From UBA2259 sp964543485 (GTDB lineage Bacteria > Patescibacteriota > Dojkabacteria > SC72), in NCBI GenBank assembly GCA_964543485.1, contig CAZIYI010000013.1, positions 1-13,552 of the forward strand: a stretch of DNA of 13,552 nt. Direction: 5' to 3'. The translations under genes and the position numbers were made by a program. Below are positions 13,113 to 13,552 of the stretch, piece by piece (position 1 is the first letter of the stretch; each line of letters starts with the position of its first letter). The notes under the pieces were generated by a model. The model was not told the origin of the DNA, ran no database searches, and saw only the letters and a list, made by a program, of their open reading frames with translations.

Positions 13113-13552
13113 CTATCCAGACCAGCCTACATCATAAAAGATTTTTTCTGCTGCTGTTTCATACTCTGATATCTCTGTTGGATTAAACCATAGCCCTATT
13201 TCTCTTTGGGCATTCTCTACACTATCTGATGCATGAAGCATAGATCGGGTTACTCTACCCTGTTCATCTGCTAGTGCAAAAGAGTCTAGGGAAAAGTCTG
13301 CACGTATTGTACCGACATCACCATCAGCTGGACTTGTACTACCCAACATCTTTCTTACACCTGAAATAACTCCAAAGCCCTGAAGAACAATTGCAATGAC
13401 AGGACCACATGTTAGATAGTTAATATTTGATTCTCTAATCCATTTACCTCTTTCCAAAGAGTTCCAGTTTGATGTGTCCTCTCCTCTTGCCTCTGCACCT
13501 TTCTTCGCTTTGTCCCCTGTCTCTTTCAAATACTTAGGGTCATCCTCGTAAT
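13113..13552 (-). CDS. ndk: Nucleoside-diphosphate kinase, 5' end beyond the window
   Basis: The enzyme balances nucleoside and deoxynucleoside triphosphates by passing phosphate through a histidine. The visible 146 codons are the C-terminal part. The frame is open to the right edge, and the first possible start inside (TTG 13529) is not the true start because the KPDG-containing first strand of the family is still missing. Seen here are LTCGPVIAIVLQG, VRKMLGSTSPADG, VGTIRADF and the active-site stretch MLHASDSVENAQREI, whose His is the phosphorylated residue. The segment SFALADEQGRVT is a charged loop before the active site. The final residues form the usual helix and tail. It is convergent with the glycosylase gene, with only 3 nt between stops. 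Confidence 0.93.
   Translation of the reverse strand, partial: YEDDPKYLKETGDKAKKGAEARGEDTSNWNSLERGKWIRESNINYLTCGPVIAIVLQGFGVISGVRKMLGSTSPADGDVGTIRADFSLDSFALADEQGRVTRSMLHASDSVENAQREIGLWFNPTEISEYETAAEKIFYDVGWSG

Overview
This is an AT-rich, gene-dense bacterial window with the standard genetic code: TGA ends the gene that stops at 10625-10627, and all complete frames close normally with TAA, TAG or TGA. Several family signatures point to the Candidate Phyla Radiation (Patescibacteria). They are a clan-A glycoside hydrolase of the FSPxY / RWPExHIP / ExPWG type, a membrane-anchored protein with the C-terminal CxKPxxYLYPE…VVTEWGG domain, a CxxC-x17-CxxC zinc-ribbon protein, and a family-4 uracil-DNA glycosylase with NVVKY in place of NVVKC. 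I assign this from remembered family features, not a search, and cannot fix the lineage within the radiation. No start codon in the window has a convincing Shine-Dalgarno sequence. Where a promoter can be read, the predicted leader is short (about 0 to 28 nt).

Layout. 1-113: the 3' end of a small Lys-rich reading frame. 132-665 (+): a five-helix membrane protein of unknown function. 4018-688 (-): a three-gene unit behind a good promoter, with a MacB/LolD-type ABC ATPase, a FtsX/MacB-type permease overlapping it by 17 nt, and a single-pass membrane-anchored protein with six cysteines. 7024-4118 (-): a HAD phosphatase and a cytoplasmic clan-A glycosidase (19 nt apart), then two unrecognised soluble proteins that have a promoter of their own. 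7121-7390 (+): a small CPxC protein divergent from the HAD gene; its frame continues for 23 codons past an in-frame TAG. 7548-9964 (+): two consecutive membrane-anchored outside-facing proteins, the first behind a promoter that predicts a leaderless mRNA. 10033-10617 (+): a duplicated zinc-ribbon protein with RD/RG-rich and Lys-rich disordered segments. 12382-10625 (-): tryptophanyl-tRNA synthetase followed 6 nt later by a guanylate-kinase-like P-loop protein. 12453-13109 (+): family-4 uracil-DNA glycosylase. 13552-13113 (-): nucleoside-diphosphate kinase, running off the right edge.

The right third (about 10.6-13.5 kb) is housekeeping: translation, nucleotide metabolism and DNA repair. The left two thirds are cell-surface and accessory genes. 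The most coherent unexplained unit is the ABC ATPase/permease pair with its disulfide-rich anchored partner. The points most worth testing are the leaderless or short-leader expression signals, the uracil-DNA glycosylase that has lost two of four cluster cysteines, and the TAG-interrupted small gene. I see no CRISPR array, transposase, tRNA, rRNA or phage gene, and no gene-free stretch longer than 157 nt. No convincing hairpin-plus-T-run terminator was found.
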